The notes below the pieces were generated by a model. The model made no database searches. It saw only the letters and a program-made list of their open reading frames with translations, and was not told where the DNA came from. A stretch of 64,000 nt of DNA from Sphingobacterium spiritivorum. GTDB taxonomy: Bacteria > Bacteroidota > Bacteroidia > Sphingobacteriales > Sphingobacteriaceae. The DNA is taken from positions 1,054,001 to 1,118,000 of the forward strand of contig NZ_CP068083.1 of the NCBI RefSeq assembly GCF_016725325.1. Direction: 5' to 3'. Position 1 is the stretch's first letter. Each line of letters opens with the position of its first letter. Both the position numbers and the translations under genes were made by a program. Positions 26,951 through 38,300 of the stretch are shown here, one piece after another.

Positions 26951-28069
26951 TCAAAAAACAATACAGACCGGAGAAAAAATATTTAGATCGGGTTCTACTT
27001 TCTGTAACGAACCCTTGGCGATATTACGTTTAAATAGCGTTACGTTATCTGTAGACTGGTTTCCGATCAGAATTGACTGGCCGTCAGGAGAAAAATTAAA
27101 ATTACGTGGCCCCTTACCTCCGACATTATATGTATCAACAACTATTAGCTTTCCGTCTTTTAAAACTTTATAAGCAGTGATTACATTTGCATCTCCTCTA
27201 TTAGTAGCATACACAAATTTTCCGTCCGGAGAAAGCTTTATATCTGCAGCACCGTTTCCTCCAGTAAATCCGGCTCTGTTTATATCGACTTCCTGTATAA
27301 CTTCCCATTTATCTTTCTTCTTTGCATATGCAACAACTTTTGCTGTCATCTCTGTGACCAGATAAAATGACTTGCCATCTTTAGCAATAGCGATATGACG
27401 TGGCCCGCCCCCAGCCAGAGTATGGATGACAGAAGGTACTCCTACACCGTAGACTCCATTAGTTTGCTTTACAGGATAAATACTGATTCGATCAGTACCT
27501 AAATCCTGCACAAATACAGACTTAAAATCCGGAGCAAAGAATGCTGAATGTACATGCGGCTTGTCCTGGCGGGAAGGGTCCGCTCCTTTGCCACTATGCT
27601 GCACAAGAGTATCTCTCGAAGCAATACTTCCATCGGTATTCAACCTGAAAACTGCGAAAGACCCACCTGAATAGTTTGAAACAACGGCAATTGGATCAGT
27701 ATGACTCAGGGAAACATGACAGGGATCCGCTCCTCCCACATTTACTTTGTTTAAAAATGTTAATTGTTTCCCGTCAAAATGATAAGCGGAAAGACTTTCT
27801 GTACCATCATTCTTTTCACTTACCGCATAAAGGGTCTTTCCATCTTTACTTTTTGCCAAAAAGGAGGGATTGTTACAAAAGGTTGTACTCAGCAGGTTAG
27901 CTTGCCGGCTCTTTTGATTAAAATCATATATGTATATTCCTTTGCTTTTTCCCGGCTGCGTATATGTCCCTACAAAAAGGGGAACATTTGTCTGGGCGAT
28001 TCCTGCAGAAGGTATTAATAGAGCACATAAAAAGATCATTGGTATCAGACAGGTTCTTAAAGTATTCAT
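26951..28069 (-). CDS. Secreted lactonase-type seven-bladed beta-propeller
   Basis: A 372-residue protein of the lactonase family (PF10282-type, YbhE/6-phosphogluconolactonase-like). A cleavable signal peptide (MNTLRTCLIPMIFLCALLIP, cleavage near AQ at 25-26) places it in the periplasm or beyond. Repeated propeller blades carry the pattern SPDGKFVYATNRG, KDGKSFYLVTEMT and SPDGQSILIGNQSTDN. The N-terminal VGTYTQPGKSKGIYIYDF is typical. The signal peptide argues against a cytosolic pentose-phosphate role; muconate- or sugar-lactone-cleaving or binding roles are possible. It is monocistronic and divergent from the SurA-like gene. Confidence 0.82.
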   Translation of the reverse strand: MNTLRTCLIPMIFLCALLIPSAGIAQTNVPLFVGTYTQPGKSKGIYIYDFNQKSRQANLLSTTFCNNPSFLAKSKDGKTLYAVSEKNDGTESLSAYHFDGKQLTFLNKVNVGGADPCHVSLSHTDPIAVVSNYSGGSFAVFRLNTDGSIASRDTLVQHSGKGADPSRQDKPHVHSAFFAPDFKSVFVQDLGTDRISIYPVKQTNGVYGVGVPSVIHTLAGGGPRHIAIAKDGKSFYLVTEMTAKVVAYAKKKDKWEVIQEVDINRAGFTGGNGAADIKLSPDGKFVYATNRGDANVITAYKVLKDGKLIVVDTYNVGGKGPRNFNFSPDGQSILIGNQSTDNVTLFKRNIAKGSLQKVEPDLNIFSPVCIVF

Positions 28070-28229
28070 AAGTTATGATTTGTTAAAATTGGTTAAATGT
28101 CAATGACTCATCCTAACCAAATATGTAATTTAGCCTTTTGTAAAAACTAACGTTGGATAAAGATAACTTTCCTCGATGTTATATGGCAATTATTTTTGAC
28201 CAAAACACCAAAAAGTTAATTTAATCTGA

Positions 28230-28237
28230 TATTTTTG
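28230..28237 (+). promoter_or_regulatory. -7 promoter box TATTTTTG for the SurA-like gene
   Basis: Exact TAnnTTTG match 72 nt before the start codon; an identical second box lies at 28191-28198. No -33 element at standard spacing is visible. Either box could drive the gene. Confidence 0.3.
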
Positions 28238-28309
28238 CGTTAGTTTAGATGAGTATAAGATTTTGATAGTCAAATATCATATTCACAACGTAATTCAATT
28301 TCACTAAGA

Positions 28310-29686
28310 ATGATCAAACAGTTATGTGTGTTACTATTTTGTGTGTTGGGAAGTGTAAACCTCACTTTCGCACAGGGCAAAATAGTAGACAGAGTGGTGG
28401 CTACAGTGGGAGCTAATATCATATTGCAATCAGATATAGATATGCAGTATTCTCAAAACTTAGCTCAGGGAATGAGTCCTAACGAAGATTTCAAATGCTA
28501 TATTCTTCAACAGTTATTAACACAAAAGCTTCTTGCGCAACAGGCAGTACTGGATTCGATTGAAGTATCCGAATCTGAAGTGGATGATAATCTCAACAAC
28601 CGTCTTAATGTGATGACCCGTCAGGCAGGAGGAAAAGAAAGGTTGGAAAGTTTTCTGAACAGATCTCTGTTACAGTATAAAGAAGAAATGCGTACCAGTG
28701 TGGCAGAACAATTGAAAGCTCAGAAAATGCAGCAGAATATTGTTCAGAAAATCGATGTTACTCCTTTGGAGGTCAAAAGATATTTTGAAGGTCTGGACAA
28801 AGACAGTCTGCCTTACTTTGACACCGAAGTTGAAATCGGAGAAATCGTCATGTATCCGGTACTCACTAAAGAAGAAAAAGAAACATCCCGCAAGCGAGCT
28901 GAAGATCTTCGCAAACAAATTGTGGATGGTTCGGATTTCGGAACAATAGCAAGACTGTATTCCGAGGATAAGGGATCTGCTGTTGCTGGTGGAGATCTTG
29001 GATTCTCGACCCGTGATAATTATGTAAAAGAATTTTCTGCAGTTGCCTTTAAACTGAAACCAGGAGAGATCTCTCAGGTATTCGAGACAGAATACGGTTT
29101 CCATTTCCTGCAAGTACTGGAAAGAAGAGGTGAAGAAGTTCGTGCAAGGCATATTTTGATCTCCATCAAACCGACCAATGCAAGTCTGGAGCGCACAAAA
29201 GTAAAAATGGACAGCTTGTACCAAAAGCTGATCAATAAGAAAATAGATTTTTATAATGCAGCGACGCAATATTCAGACAATAAGGAAACGAAATTTAACG
29301 GTGGTATGGTTACTGATCAGAACAGATCTACACTAATACCTGTTAATAAACTGGAGGCAAGTGTATTTACAGCCATCGATCCTTTAAAAGCCGGAGAATA
29401 CTCTCAACCTACCCTTTTTCAGGAAGAAGGTCCTGCAGGTAAGAGTGGTTACCGCATCAGTTTTCTAAAGACAAGAATTCCCCCTCATAAGGCTAATCTT
29501 GATCAGGATTTTTCAAAAATAAAAGAAGCCGCTTCGGAAGACAAAACCAGAAGAAAGTTAAGCGAATGGTTTGAGAGCAGAAGAACGAATACATTTATTG
29601 CTATCAATGATGATTTTCATAAGTGCGACGATCTTAAAATCTGGATCAAACCTATAGAAAATGCTTCGGCAAATATCGCAAAATAA
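28310..29686 (+). CDS. SurA-like periplasmic peptidylprolyl isomerase
   Basis: A 458-residue chaperone for outer-membrane proteins. The signal peptide is cleaved near residue 21 (TFA-QGK). A SurA N-terminal domain (VDRVVATVGANIILQSDID, then FKCYILQQLLTQKLLAQQA) is followed by two parvulin/PpiC domains. The first (about 170-280) shows FGTIARLYSEDKGSAVAGGDLGF and FETEYGFHFLQV; the second (about 280-390) begins RARHILI. This architecture matches SurA. It should assist folding of the SusC barrels encoded nearby, an inference. It ends at a strong terminator. Confidence 0.93.
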   Translation: MIKQLCVLLFCVLGSVNLTFAQGKIVDRVVATVGANIILQSDIDMQYSQNLAQGMSPNEDFKCYILQQLLTQKLLAQQAVLDSIEVSESEVDDNLNNRLNVMTRQAGGKERLESFLNRSLLQYKEEMRTSVAEQLKAQKMQQNIVQKIDVTPLEVKRYFEGLDKDSLPYFDTEVEIGEIVMYPVLTKEEKETSRKRAEDLRKQIVDGSDFGTIARLYSEDKGSAVAGGDLGFSTRDNYVKEFSAVAFKLKPGEISQVFETEYGFHFLQVLERRGEEVRARHILISIKPTNASLERTKVKMDSLYQKLINKKIDFYNAATQYSDNKETKFNGGMVTDQNRSTLIPVNKLEASVFTAIDPLKAGEYSQPTLFQEEGPAGKSGYRISFLKTRIPPHKANLDQDFSKIKEAASEDKTRRKLSEWFESRRTNTFIAINDDFHKCDDLKIWIKPIENASANIAK

Positions 29687-29707
29687 GTATAGTTCCTTAT
29701 AAACTAG

Positions 29708-29748
29708 AGCGGGCTTCAACAGATGATGTTGAAGCCCGCTTTATGTTT
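29708..29748 (+). terminator. Terminator after the SurA-like gene
   Basis: Thirteen-base perfect arms AGCGGGCTTCAAC (29708-29720) and GTTGAAGCCCGCT (29728-29740) with a 7-nt loop and a T-rich tail. Confidence 0.85.
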
Positions 29749-29787
29749 TATACCATTTGGATATCACGTAATATGAATGTTGTTTTA

Positions 29788-30651
29788 TTACCGCTCAAAC
29801 ATCATCTCAATCATCACCTTCCACTGATAGTCATCTTTCAGCTGCCAGATACGGATATAATTATATTTAACGGTTTTATCTTTAGTAATTACGTCTGCAG
29901 TACCATAGGTATACGCATATTCACCACTGTATGCACGACCTACGTTTGTCGGATTAGTATGAATCTCTACACGTTGTTTTTTCAGGAATGCCATTACATC
30001 TTTCTTTCCTTCCATCGGATCCTGCCATGGATACAGAAACTTAACATCATCTGTCAGGAATTCTCCGTATGCTGTAGGATTATTTGCTTTTAAAACGGTG
30101 GAGAACAGCTTATCACTCTGCATTACTACATCTTCACGCTGACCCAATCTTACTTTCGAACGATGCTTAAGGTACCAGTTGTCATCCGGCTCATAATAGA
30201 TCAAATCTGAGGCTTTCTGCTTACCATAGTTCTCTACTTCGGCTCTGAAGTTAACCTTCCATACCCCTTTTTTATTTCTTTTCCAGACCGTCAGATATTG
30301 CCCGTAACGCTTTATTGCACCAACTTTCTGAAACTCCATAGCTCCGCTGGTCACTCCCCAATCCTGACTACGGGATACCAATACAAAATTAGGATCCCAG
30401 CTCATGACATCCGCAATATTGGGTCTGTTATTGAGATAATTGAAAGCATTTACTGCGGAAGGTGTGAAAAAGACAGATTCTTTATCTACAATAGACAAGA
30501 AAGCCTGATGAGGGCTACTGGATTGTGATAATTTAGCTGCATCCCGATCTACCGTAATCAGACTTCCAACTTTATCCGGCAATTGAGCCTGGCTGTTATA
30601 GGTTTGAAAAGTTAAAGCTGTGGCTACAGCTACTGTTGTCCAAAATTTCAT
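29788..30651 (-). CDS. Secreted protein with two NTF2-like (SnoaL-type) domains
   Basis: A 287-residue exported protein. Signal peptide MKFWTTVAVATALTFQTYNSQAQ (cut near residue 22; here cited as residues 1-22). Two regions, about 30-150 and 165-287, have the NTF2-like pattern: each begins with a helix containing AFLSIVDKESVFF or DKLFSTVLKANNPTAYGEFL and ends in strands with W-K-V (GVWKVNFRAEVE; DYQWKVMIEMMFE). No catalytic residues can be assigned, so the function is unknown. It is 27 bp after cysS on the same strand and may share the der-cysS transcript. Confidence 0.72.
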   Translation of the reverse strand: MKFWTTVAVATALTFQTYNSQAQLPDKVGSLITVDRDAAKLSQSSSPHQAFLSIVDKESVFFTPSAVNAFNYLNNRPNIADVMSWDPNFVLVSRSQDWGVTSGAMEFQKVGAIKRYGQYLTVWKRNKKGVWKVNFRAEVENYGKQKASDLIYYEPDDNWYLKHRSKVRLGQREDVVMQSDKLFSTVLKANNPTAYGEFLTDDVKFLYPWQDPMEGKKDVMAFLKKQRVEIHTNPTNVGRAYSGEYAYTYGTADVITKDKTVKYNYIRIWQLKDDYQWKVMIEMMFER

Positions 30652-30678
30652 TAATTATATTTTTACAACGGTCTAATA

Positions 30679-32145
30679 TCAAATCTTATTCCAAAGTGTT
30701 CCGTCTTTACTGTCTTTCAATTGTATACCTATAGAGGACAACTCTTCACGGATACGATCTGATGTTGCGAAATCTTTATTCTGTTTGGCTGAATTACGGA
30801 TATTAATAATCACATTCATCAGTTCATCCATATTATCTGTCCCTGCATTGCTATCATCATTCAACCCCAGAATATCTTCAACAAAGTCTTTCATAAAGGC
30901 TTTGAGTTCATCCAATCCCTTTTGATTAATGGTAGCTTTACCATCATAAATAGAGTTGATGACACGCACAACCTCAAAAAGTTCTGCAATCAATATAGGA
31001 CTGTTGAAATCATCGTCCATAGCTGCATAGCAGTTTTTACGTATATCTTCCAGATTAAATCCGGAAGTAGCTTTAGAAGGCGTGATCTTATTCAATAGTG
31101 CGATAGCATTCATCAATCGCTTAAATCCTTTATCCGCAGCATCCAGAGCTTCATTTGAGAAGTCCAATGTACTTCTGTAATGTGCCTGCAACATGAAGAA
31201 GCGGACTGCCATCGGAGAATAACCTCTTTCCAGAAGCGGATGATTCCCTGTAAACAATTCCTGAGGCAAAAATCCGTTACCGGAAGATTTGGACATCCGT
31301 GCTCCGTTAACTGTCAGCATATTAGTATGCATCCAGTAACGCGCCGGACTGGTGTGATTACATGCTTCTGATTGAGCGATCTCATTGGTATGATGAGTAG
31401 CAGCCAGATCCATTCCTCCGCCATGTATATCAAACTGTGCTCCCAGATATTTATTGCTCATCGCCGAGCATTCAATATGCCACCCAGGAAAGCCTGTACT
31501 CCATGGTGCCGGCCAGCGCATAATATGCTCAGGTTTTGCCTTGATCCAAAGGGCAAAATCCAAACGTCCCCTTTTCTCATCCTGCCCGCCTAATTCACGC
31601 GTGTTGTTCAACATATCTTCCAGTTTACGATTGGTCAGAACAGTATAATCGTATTTTTGAACATATTTCTCCACGTCAAAATAAACGGTGCCATTCACTT
31701 CATAAGCATAACCGTTATCAATGATCTGTTTGATCATCTCAATCTGTTCTGAAATATGGCCTGTAGCTGTAGGCTCAATACTTGGGGGAAGCGTGTTAAA
31801 CAAGCGAAGTACATCATGAAAACCAATAGTATACTTTTGTACGATTTCCATTGGCTCCAATTGCTCCAGCTTAGCTTTTTTCGCAAATTTATCATCCCCT
31901 TCATCTCTGTCTCCTTCCAAATGTCCGGCATCAGTAATATTACGTACATAACGTACTTTATAGCCCAGATGTAACAGGTAACGGAATATCAGATCGAATG
32001 ACACAAATGTGCGGCAGTTTCCTAAATGTACATCACTGTACACGGTGGGTCCACACACATACATCCCTACCATGGAAGGGTGAATAGGATTAAATTTCTC
32101 TTTCTTTCTGCTTATTGTATTATAAAGAACTAGATTATTTTCCAT
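30679..32145 (-). CDS. cysS: Cysteinyl-tRNA synthetase
   Basis: A class I aminoacyl-tRNA synthetase that charges tRNA-Cys. The 488-residue product has Zn ligand Cys31 in [10 protein letters not shown], the HIGH-type motif HLGN (40-43), the Zn-site segments GWHIECSAM and [11 protein letters not shown], and the KMSKS-type motif RMSKSSGN near residue 283. The C-terminal helical anticodon-binding region is present. Length is near normal. The start lies 20 bp after der, and a conserved housekeeping operon der-cysS is likely. Confidence 0.96.
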   Translation of the reverse strand: MENNLVLYNTISRKKEKFNPIHPSMVGMYVCGPTVYSDVHLGNCRTFVSFDLIFRYLLHLGYKVRYVRNITDAGHLEGDRDEGDDKFAKKAKLEQLEPMEIVQKYTIGFHDVLRLFNTLPPSIEPTATGHISEQIEMIKQIIDNGYAYEVNGTVYFDVEKYVQKYDYTVLTNRKLEDMLNNTRELGGQDEKRGRLDFALWIKAKPEHIMRWPAPWSTGFPGWHIECSAMSNKYLGAQFDIHGGGMDLAATHHTNEIAQSEACNHTSPARYWMHTNMLTVNGARMSKSSGNGFLPQELFTGNHPLLERGYSPMAVRFFMLQAHYRSTLDFSNEALDAADKGFKRLMNAIALLNKITPSKATSGFNLEDIRKNCYAAMDDDFNSPILIAELFEVVRVINSIYDGKATINQKGLDELKAFMKDFVEDILGLNDDSNAGTDNMDELMNVIINIRNSAKQNKDFATSDRIREELSSIGIQLKDSKDGTLWNKI

Positions 32146-32165
32146 AAAATTATAAGAATGGGAAT

Positions 32166-33467
32166 CTATTTTTGTCTGAAATATAACTGAATCGGAACAC
32201 CCTCAAAATCAAAATTCTCACGCAACTTATTCTCTACATATCTTTTGTAAGGATCTTTAATATACTGAGGAAGATTACAGAAGAAGGCAAACATCGGGGA
32301 TCTTCCCGGAATTTGGGTTACATATTTGACTTTGATATATTTTCCCTTAATTGCAGGAGGAGGATAGTTTTCGATCACCTGCAACATCACTTCATTCAAC
32401 TTAGAAGTAGGGATTTTCTTGGTTTTATTCTGATATACTTTCGCAGCCACTTCCAGTGTTTTGTGGATACGCTGTTTCTCCGTTACGGATGTAAATACAA
32501 TAGGAACATCTGTAAAAGGAGCAATTTTTTCACGGATACGAGCTTCAAATTCTTTCATGGTCTTGTTATCCTTCTCGATCAAATCCCACTTATTCACCAC
32601 GATCATGACACCCTTTTTATTTTTCTCCGCCAAATGAAAGATATTAATATCCTGCGCTTCAATACCATCCTGAGCATCCAGCATCAGAATAACAACATCG
32701 GAGTCTTCCAATGCCTTGATCGTACGCATAACGGAGTAAAACTCAATATCTTCATTTACTTTTGATTTTCTACGCATTCCAGCCGTATCGATCAATAAGA
32801 ATTCATGACCAAACTGATTATAGTGAATACGGATGGAATCACGAGTCGTACCTGCAACAGGTGTTACGATATTACGTTCTTTCCCTAATAATGCATTCGT
32901 CAATGAGGATTTACCTACATTCGGACGACCTACAATAGTATATTTTGGAAGCGTAGATTCTTCTTCCTCTTCAACTTCAAAAGTAGAAACAACAGCATCT
33001 AACAATTCTCCGGTTCCAGAGCCTGTCGCTGAAGAAATATTGTAAATTTCTCCCAGACCAAAGGCATAGAACTCTGCAGAGTCATGGTGTAGTTTCGCAT
33101 GGTCAACTTTATTGGCAGCAACGTACACAGGCTTCGTACTTCTTCTCAGAATATCAGCTATTTCATCATCCAGATCGGTAATACCGGTAGTCACATCTAC
33201 CATAAAGATAATAACGGATGCTTCTTCGATGGCAATGTATACCTGATCACGAATAGCCTCTTCAAACACATCGTCAGATCCGTGTACAAAACCTCCGGTA
33301 TCAATAACAGTAAATTTTTTCCCTATCCACTCAGCAGATTCGTAGTGACGATCGCGAGTCACCCCGCTAAAGTCATCCACAATAGCCTTTCTACTTTCCG
33401 TAAGACGATTAAAAAGAGTTGATTTTCCAACATTTGGACGACCTACGATTGCAACAATATTTGCCAT
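32166..33467 (-). CDS. der: Ribosome-assembly GTPase Der (EngA)
   Basis: Tandem GTPase needed for 50S assembly. The ATG at 33467 ([19 protein letters not shown]) is used, giving 433 residues; an in-frame ATG eight codons earlier adds an atypical extension. Domain 1 has GRPNVGKST (9-17) and VIDTGGF; domain 2 has [12 protein letters not shown] near residue 185, IDTAGMRRK and VNKWDL. A KH-like C-terminal domain ([27 protein letters not shown]) follows. A TATCTTTG box lies 65 nt upstream. Confidence 0.97.
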   Translation of the reverse strand: MANIVAIVGRPNVGKSTLFNRLTESRKAIVDDFSGVTRDRHYESAEWIGKKFTVIDTGGFVHGSDDVFEEAIRDQVYIAIEEASVIIFMVDVTTGITDLDDEIADILRRSTKPVYVAANKVDHAKLHHDSAEFYAFGLGEIYNISSATGSGTGELLDAVVSTFEVEEEEESTLPKYTIVGRPNVGKSSLTNALLGKERNIVTPVAGTTRDSIRIHYNQFGHEFLLIDTAGMRRKSKVNEDIEFYSVMRTIKALEDSDVVILMLDAQDGIEAQDINIFHLAEKNKKGVMIVVNKWDLIEKDNKTMKEFEARIREKIAPFTDVPIVFTSVTEKQRIHKTLEVAAKVYQNKTKKIPTSKLNEVMLQVIENYPPPAIKGKYIKVKYVTQIPGRSPMFAFFCNLPQYIKDPYKRYVENKLRENFDFEGVPIQLYFRQK

Positions 33468-33531
33468 ATTTGTTATTTTGAATCGGCTCATTTATGATGA
33501 ACCGCACAGTTATTCTAAATTATTAAGGGAA

Positions 33532-33539
33532 CAAAGATA
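33532..33539 (-). promoter_or_regulatory. -7 promoter box TATCTTTG for der
   Basis: Exact TAnnTTTG match on the minus strand, same octamer as before rsmA, the tRNA-fMet array and the GT5 gene. A -33 box is not obvious. Confidence 0.4.
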
Positions 33540-33685
33540 CGGAATAAGGAATGATTATCCTTTATTAATATACTAAATTTGACGGAGAATCCATTATAGC
33601 TTTCGTATTTACAGGAACGGGCCTCTTAGAACTCTTTTACGCACTTCAGGTATATATATCATTTAATATCCTGCGCCAACGTTAA

Positions 33686-33721
33686 GAACAAAAAAGGTCA
33701 CTCCATTCAGAGTGACCTTTT
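33686..33721 (-). terminator. Terminator of the second SusCD operon
   Basis: Twelve-base perfect arms AAAAGGTCACTC (33692-33703) and GAGTGACCTTTT (33710-33721), 6-nt loop. On the minus strand it ends in a T6 tract, 19 nt after the susD stop. Confidence 0.85.
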
Positions 33722-33739
33722 ATAAACAAATTGAAACTT

Positions 33740-35368
33740 TTAATAGTTTGGATTTTGACTTAACGTTCCTTTACTGTTGTCAATTACGACCTGTGGAATA
33801 GGCCATAATTCATTTTTTCCTTTTGTGAAGATTCTGTTCTCTACGAAAAAACGATCTGTAAGGTTAGTGAACGTTACTTCTCCGGTTTGGGGATTTACAC
33901 TGCCCTTTGATAAGCTGCCATAAACAGCCCCGTTCATGACAACATCTGCTATTCCCCAACGGATAATATCGAATCTACGTCTTCCTTCTCCTGCAAATTC
34001 TACACGAAATTCCCGTCGGACCAATTCTCTCAGTTTTGTCTGATTACTATAAACAGCTTCGTTTACTTTAGGCATTCCTGCACGCACGCGTACCGCATTT
34101 AAATGTTCGTACACACTGTTATCAATTTTATTCAATTCGATTTTAGCTTCAGCATTCAGCAGCAGCATTTCAGCATAACGCATTACAATAATGTTCACGC
34201 CGACATTCCATACATTGCTATATGAGGATGGATTTTGCAAATATTTCTTATAGTTATATCCTGTACTGGATGCATTATCAGCTGATGCAGGATGATCTTT
34301 TGAATTTGGATTCAAGGGATCAAAATATCTGCCACTATATGATGCTCCCGGATAAACCACAGTTGCTGAAAGTCTCGGATCACGATCTGTGTAGGGTTTT
34401 GCAGCACTGTATGTTGCAGACTCACTGGTAAGTTCTCCATCTTTTGTTTCATAAGCATCGATCAGACTTTGCGTAGGAACAATAGAACTCCAACCGCCTG
34501 ACAGATTTGGCATCATAATTCCTAAATCTGTGTACCCCTGAATATTAGCAACATACTGAATGTCCATCATCACTTCACTGTTATTCTCATTTGCTTCTTC
34601 AAACAAATTTGCATAATCACCAAACAACTGATATGTGCCGGAAGTAATTATCTGTTCCGTAGTACTGATAACATCTTCATGTTTGTTCTGGAAAGCATAA
34701 CAACGAGCCAGCAACCCCAGAGCTGCTCCTTTAGTCATACGTCCTACATTACTGGCGTCGTATTTTGCAGGTAATATAGCTGCTGCATCTTTTAATTCTG
34801 TCTCCACAAACTGAAGAACTTCTTTTTGCGTATTGGCTGGTGCATATGCTTCCTCAATCGAGACCGTTTTTGTCAAAATCGGCACTGCACCAAATAATGT
34901 CGCCATATCCAGATAACGATAAGCACGAATAACTCTGACTTCGGCTTTCAACCGGTTTTTCAATGTTTCAGAAACAGGAGATTTATCTATATTCTCCAAA
35001 ATCCAGTTTGCTCTTCTGATCAATTCATAGCTGTATCGTGTTGTAGCATTTCCAGCATCTGTAGGAGTTGCATTCCCGTTACCCAGTGCCTGAAATCCTT
35101 CCCAGGGAAAATCACTGTTAGAGTTATCTGATGTACAATCCATGTAGAAGATCTGACTCCCATCTTCCCAGGAAGAACCGGAAACCAATTTACCGTCTGT
35201 TCCTCTTCTCCCACTATATAAACCTGTAACAGCGTACAATGTTTCTTTCTCTGTATTCCAGAAATTACTTTCACTTATTGCATCCAAAGGATCCTGATCC
35301 AGTTTTTGACAGGAAAACAAAACAGATGTAAGTCCTAATGCAACTGTTATATATGTATTAAATTTCAT
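33740..35368 (-). CDS. SusD/RagB family surface lipoprotein (second locus)
   Basis: A 542-residue lipoprotein (lipobox SVLFSC, Cys20) that pairs with the SusC protein encoded 11 bp upstream. RagB/SusD hallmarks are the N-terminal DQDPLDAISESNFW, the helix set RLKAEVRVIRAYRYLDMATLFGAVPI (residues about 140-165), and the C-terminal ERGRRRFD-like segment, here FAGEGRRRFDIIRWG, followed by NELWPIPQVVIDNS. It is the last gene of a two-gene unit that ends in a terminator. No degradative enzyme accompanies it in this window, so the substrate cannot be inferred. Confidence 0.94.
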   Translation of the reverse strand: MKFNTYITVALGLTSVLFSCQKLDQDPLDAISESNFWNTEKETLYAVTGLYSGRRGTDGKLVSGSSWEDGSQIFYMDCTSDNSNSDFPWEGFQALGNGNATPTDAGNATTRYSYELIRRANWILENIDKSPVSETLKNRLKAEVRVIRAYRYLDMATLFGAVPILTKTVSIEEAYAPANTQKEVLQFVETELKDAAAILPAKYDASNVGRMTKGAALGLLARCYAFQNKHEDVISTTEQIITSGTYQLFGDYANLFEEANENNSEVMMDIQYVANIQGYTDLGIMMPNLSGGWSSIVPTQSLIDAYETKDGELTSESATYSAAKPYTDRDPRLSATVVYPGASYSGRYFDPLNPNSKDHPASADNASSTGYNYKKYLQNPSSYSNVWNVGVNIIVMRYAEMLLLNAEAKIELNKIDNSVYEHLNAVRVRAGMPKVNEAVYSNQTKLRELVRREFRVEFAGEGRRRFDIIRWGIADVVMNGAVYGSLSKGSVNPQTGEVTFTNLTDRFFVENRIFTKGKNELWPIPQVVIDNSKGTLSQNPNY

Positions 35369-35379
35369 AACTTTTCTAA

Positions 35380-38300
35380 TTAAAAATTCACATTCAAACC
35401 AAAAACATTTGTTTTTACCTGTGGATAGAAGTTACCTCTTGAATCTGCAGGTGTTTCCGGATCAAATCCTTTGGCAAAACCTGTAAAAGTCAATAAATTC
35501 TGTCCGCTATAGTATATTTTGGCTCCTTTGATTCCTATTTTATTCACAAAACTCTTAGGGATGGTATAACCCACTGTAATATTTTTCAGTCTTAAATAAC
35601 TTGCATTTTGAATCCAGAAATCTGACGGCGTACTTGAAGGACTGTTTTGCGTCCAGCTAGTCAGAGCTCTTGGCATTGATCCGTTTGGATTCGTGCTTGC
35701 ATTAAATCTGTCTGCATAGATGTCAGTTGGCTTATCTGATCCAGAAATACTTCCGATGGCTTCACCCCACAGATATCCCTGCACTTTAGCCGCTCCCTGA
35801 AAAAACACACTCAGGTCAAAATTTTTGTAGCTTAGGTTTGATGTCAGACCAAAGATATATTTAGGATCCGGTGAACCTAAGTATACACGGTCATTTCCGT
35901 CAATTTTACCATCTCCGTTTTGATCTTTATAGATCAGGTCTCCAGCACCGACATTATTGTTTACACCTTTGACACCACTGTTTTTATATTCTTCATCCGT
36001 ACGGTATATACCCATAGTTTCATAGCCGTAGAATGAGCGTATAGGTGATCCCTGCTGATAGACATAAAATGTACCGTTAGGCTCAGCGGCAGTATTTTTC
36101 CATTGCTTGATCTGATTATTTATATATGAACCGTTTACTGCGAAGCTATACTTTAACTCTCCTGCTCTTCCCTGATAATTTAACTGAACTTCAATGCCGT
36201 TATTTTGAACTTTTCCTGCATTTTGTGTTGGAGCAGGAAGTCCATACAAGGACGAGACAGGCAATTGCAATAATACTCCATCCGTTATACGATCAAAATA
36301 GTCCACCACAATACCCAGATTATTTTTGAAATTCAGATCAAAACCAATATTGGTACTTTGGGTAGCTTCCCACGCCAAAACCGGATTCGCTGAATTAACA
36401 ATTGCTCCTCCCGGGCTCGTAACTCCTCCTAAGGGATAATTATATCCGGGGCTTATCACAAAAATACCGGGGTAGTAAGAGTCATTGGTAGGATAGTTAT
36501 TGTCTGTTGTTGCGGCAAGCTGTTGATTACCCAGTTTCCCCCATCCCCCTCTTAGTTTAAATTCAGATATTGAATTCGCTAAACTGGAATTGGTAAAAAA
36601 TTCTTCCTGTGAAATTCTCCATCCTGCCGAGAAAGAAGGGAATGTGCTCCATCTGTTTGAACCTAAAAAACGGGAAGTACCATCATGCCGTACATTTGCT
36701 TCCAACAGATATTTGTCAGCAAATACATAATTCAAACGACCAAACCAGGATCTTAATATTAACTTTTTAGCCCCGCCTTCTGCCTTTTGGCCATCAACAT
36801 CTCCTAAATTTATTTCAGATAGATCATTATTTAAAAAATTCTGTCTGTAGGAACTGGAATAATCTGCTTTAAATGTCTCATCCATAAAACCTCCTAAAAC
36901 ATTCAGCTGATGTTGTCCAATCTTTTTATCATAGGTCAGTAAGGACTGAAATGTTAAGCGCTCGGATTGAAAGTTATAGACAGTTAAATTATTTGGGCCC
37001 TGCTTACTTGTTGGAGCTCCGGTGTTATTATCATAGTATTGAATATCCTTTACAAATTTTGAAGAAAGATTATCAATCGGCTGAAATCCAACTACCTGTT
37101 TGAATTTTAACCCGTCCATGATCTTGAATTCTCCTGAGAAATTCACTTGAGTGTGTTTGTTGATCATCTTATCAACAGATCCCATATCCAACCATGCGAT
37201 CGGGTTTCCATCTCCATAATAACCATAGTACCCATTTGAATATTTATAAGGAATAAAAGAAGGAATACGATTTGACTGCCTGAATATCTGCGCCATATCT
37301 CCCGTGTAAGGATTCACTGGCTCATCAATCCGTTGATAATTGTAAGCCAGACCCAAATCCAGATTCAGTCGTTCTGAAACCTTAGCCCCAATATTAGTCC
37401 GCAGATTATAGCGATCTGATGCAGCAATTTTGATCACTCCTTTCTGTCCCAGATAACCCGCGGATGCCATATACTTGACATCATCTGTTCCACCGGTAAC
37501 CTGTAAGTTATGAGACTGCTGAAATCCGGAACCCTGATATAGCAAATCAAGCCAATCCGTATTAGGGTATTTATCAGGATCTGAACCGCTTTTAAATCCC
37601 TGAAGATCGGCTTCTGAAAAACGAATCGCTTTACCTTCATTGCTCAAAGCCTCATTCAAGATAACGGCATGATCATATGAATCCATATAATCAGGCAATC
37701 TGGTTGGATCCTGTATACCTGCATATCCTGTATAATTCAGTTGAGGCTTGCCATTTCCTCCTTTTTTTGTTGTGATTAAAATAACACCATTAGCAGCCTT
37801 TGAACCATAAATAGCAGCACTTGGACCATCTTTCAGCACAGATATATTTTCTATATCATTAGGATTGATATTATTCATAGAACTCTCGATTCCGTCTACG
37901 ATTACCAAAGGATTCGCATTATTAATGGTTCCCAGTCCTCTGATCCGGATTGTTCCGTTGTCTTTTCCTGGTTGTCCTGAATTCTGACTAATAGTAACAC
38001 CTGCAAATTTTCCCTGAATAGCTGATGAAACATTCGTTACCGGCCGATCTTCCAGATCTTTGGAAGATATAGCCTGCACTGCTCCGGTCAGATTTACTTT
38101 CTTCTGTTTTGCAAAACCTACAACTACAACCTCTTCCAATGCTTCATTTTCTGATACCAGCTGAACGGATACAGTCGTACCAACGACGTTAACTTCCTGA
38201 GGTTCATATCCCACACTTGAAAATGTCAGAACATCACCAACTTTAGCATCAATACTAAAATTTCCGGAGGCATCAGTCGATGTCGCTTTAGCACTTCCTT

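Noticed and set aside
28670-29269. Minus-strand 199-codon reading frame inside the SurA-like gene
   Set aside because: Antisense to a well-supported gene with two parvulin domains; the sequence is Phe/Ile-rich with no recognisable family or start context.
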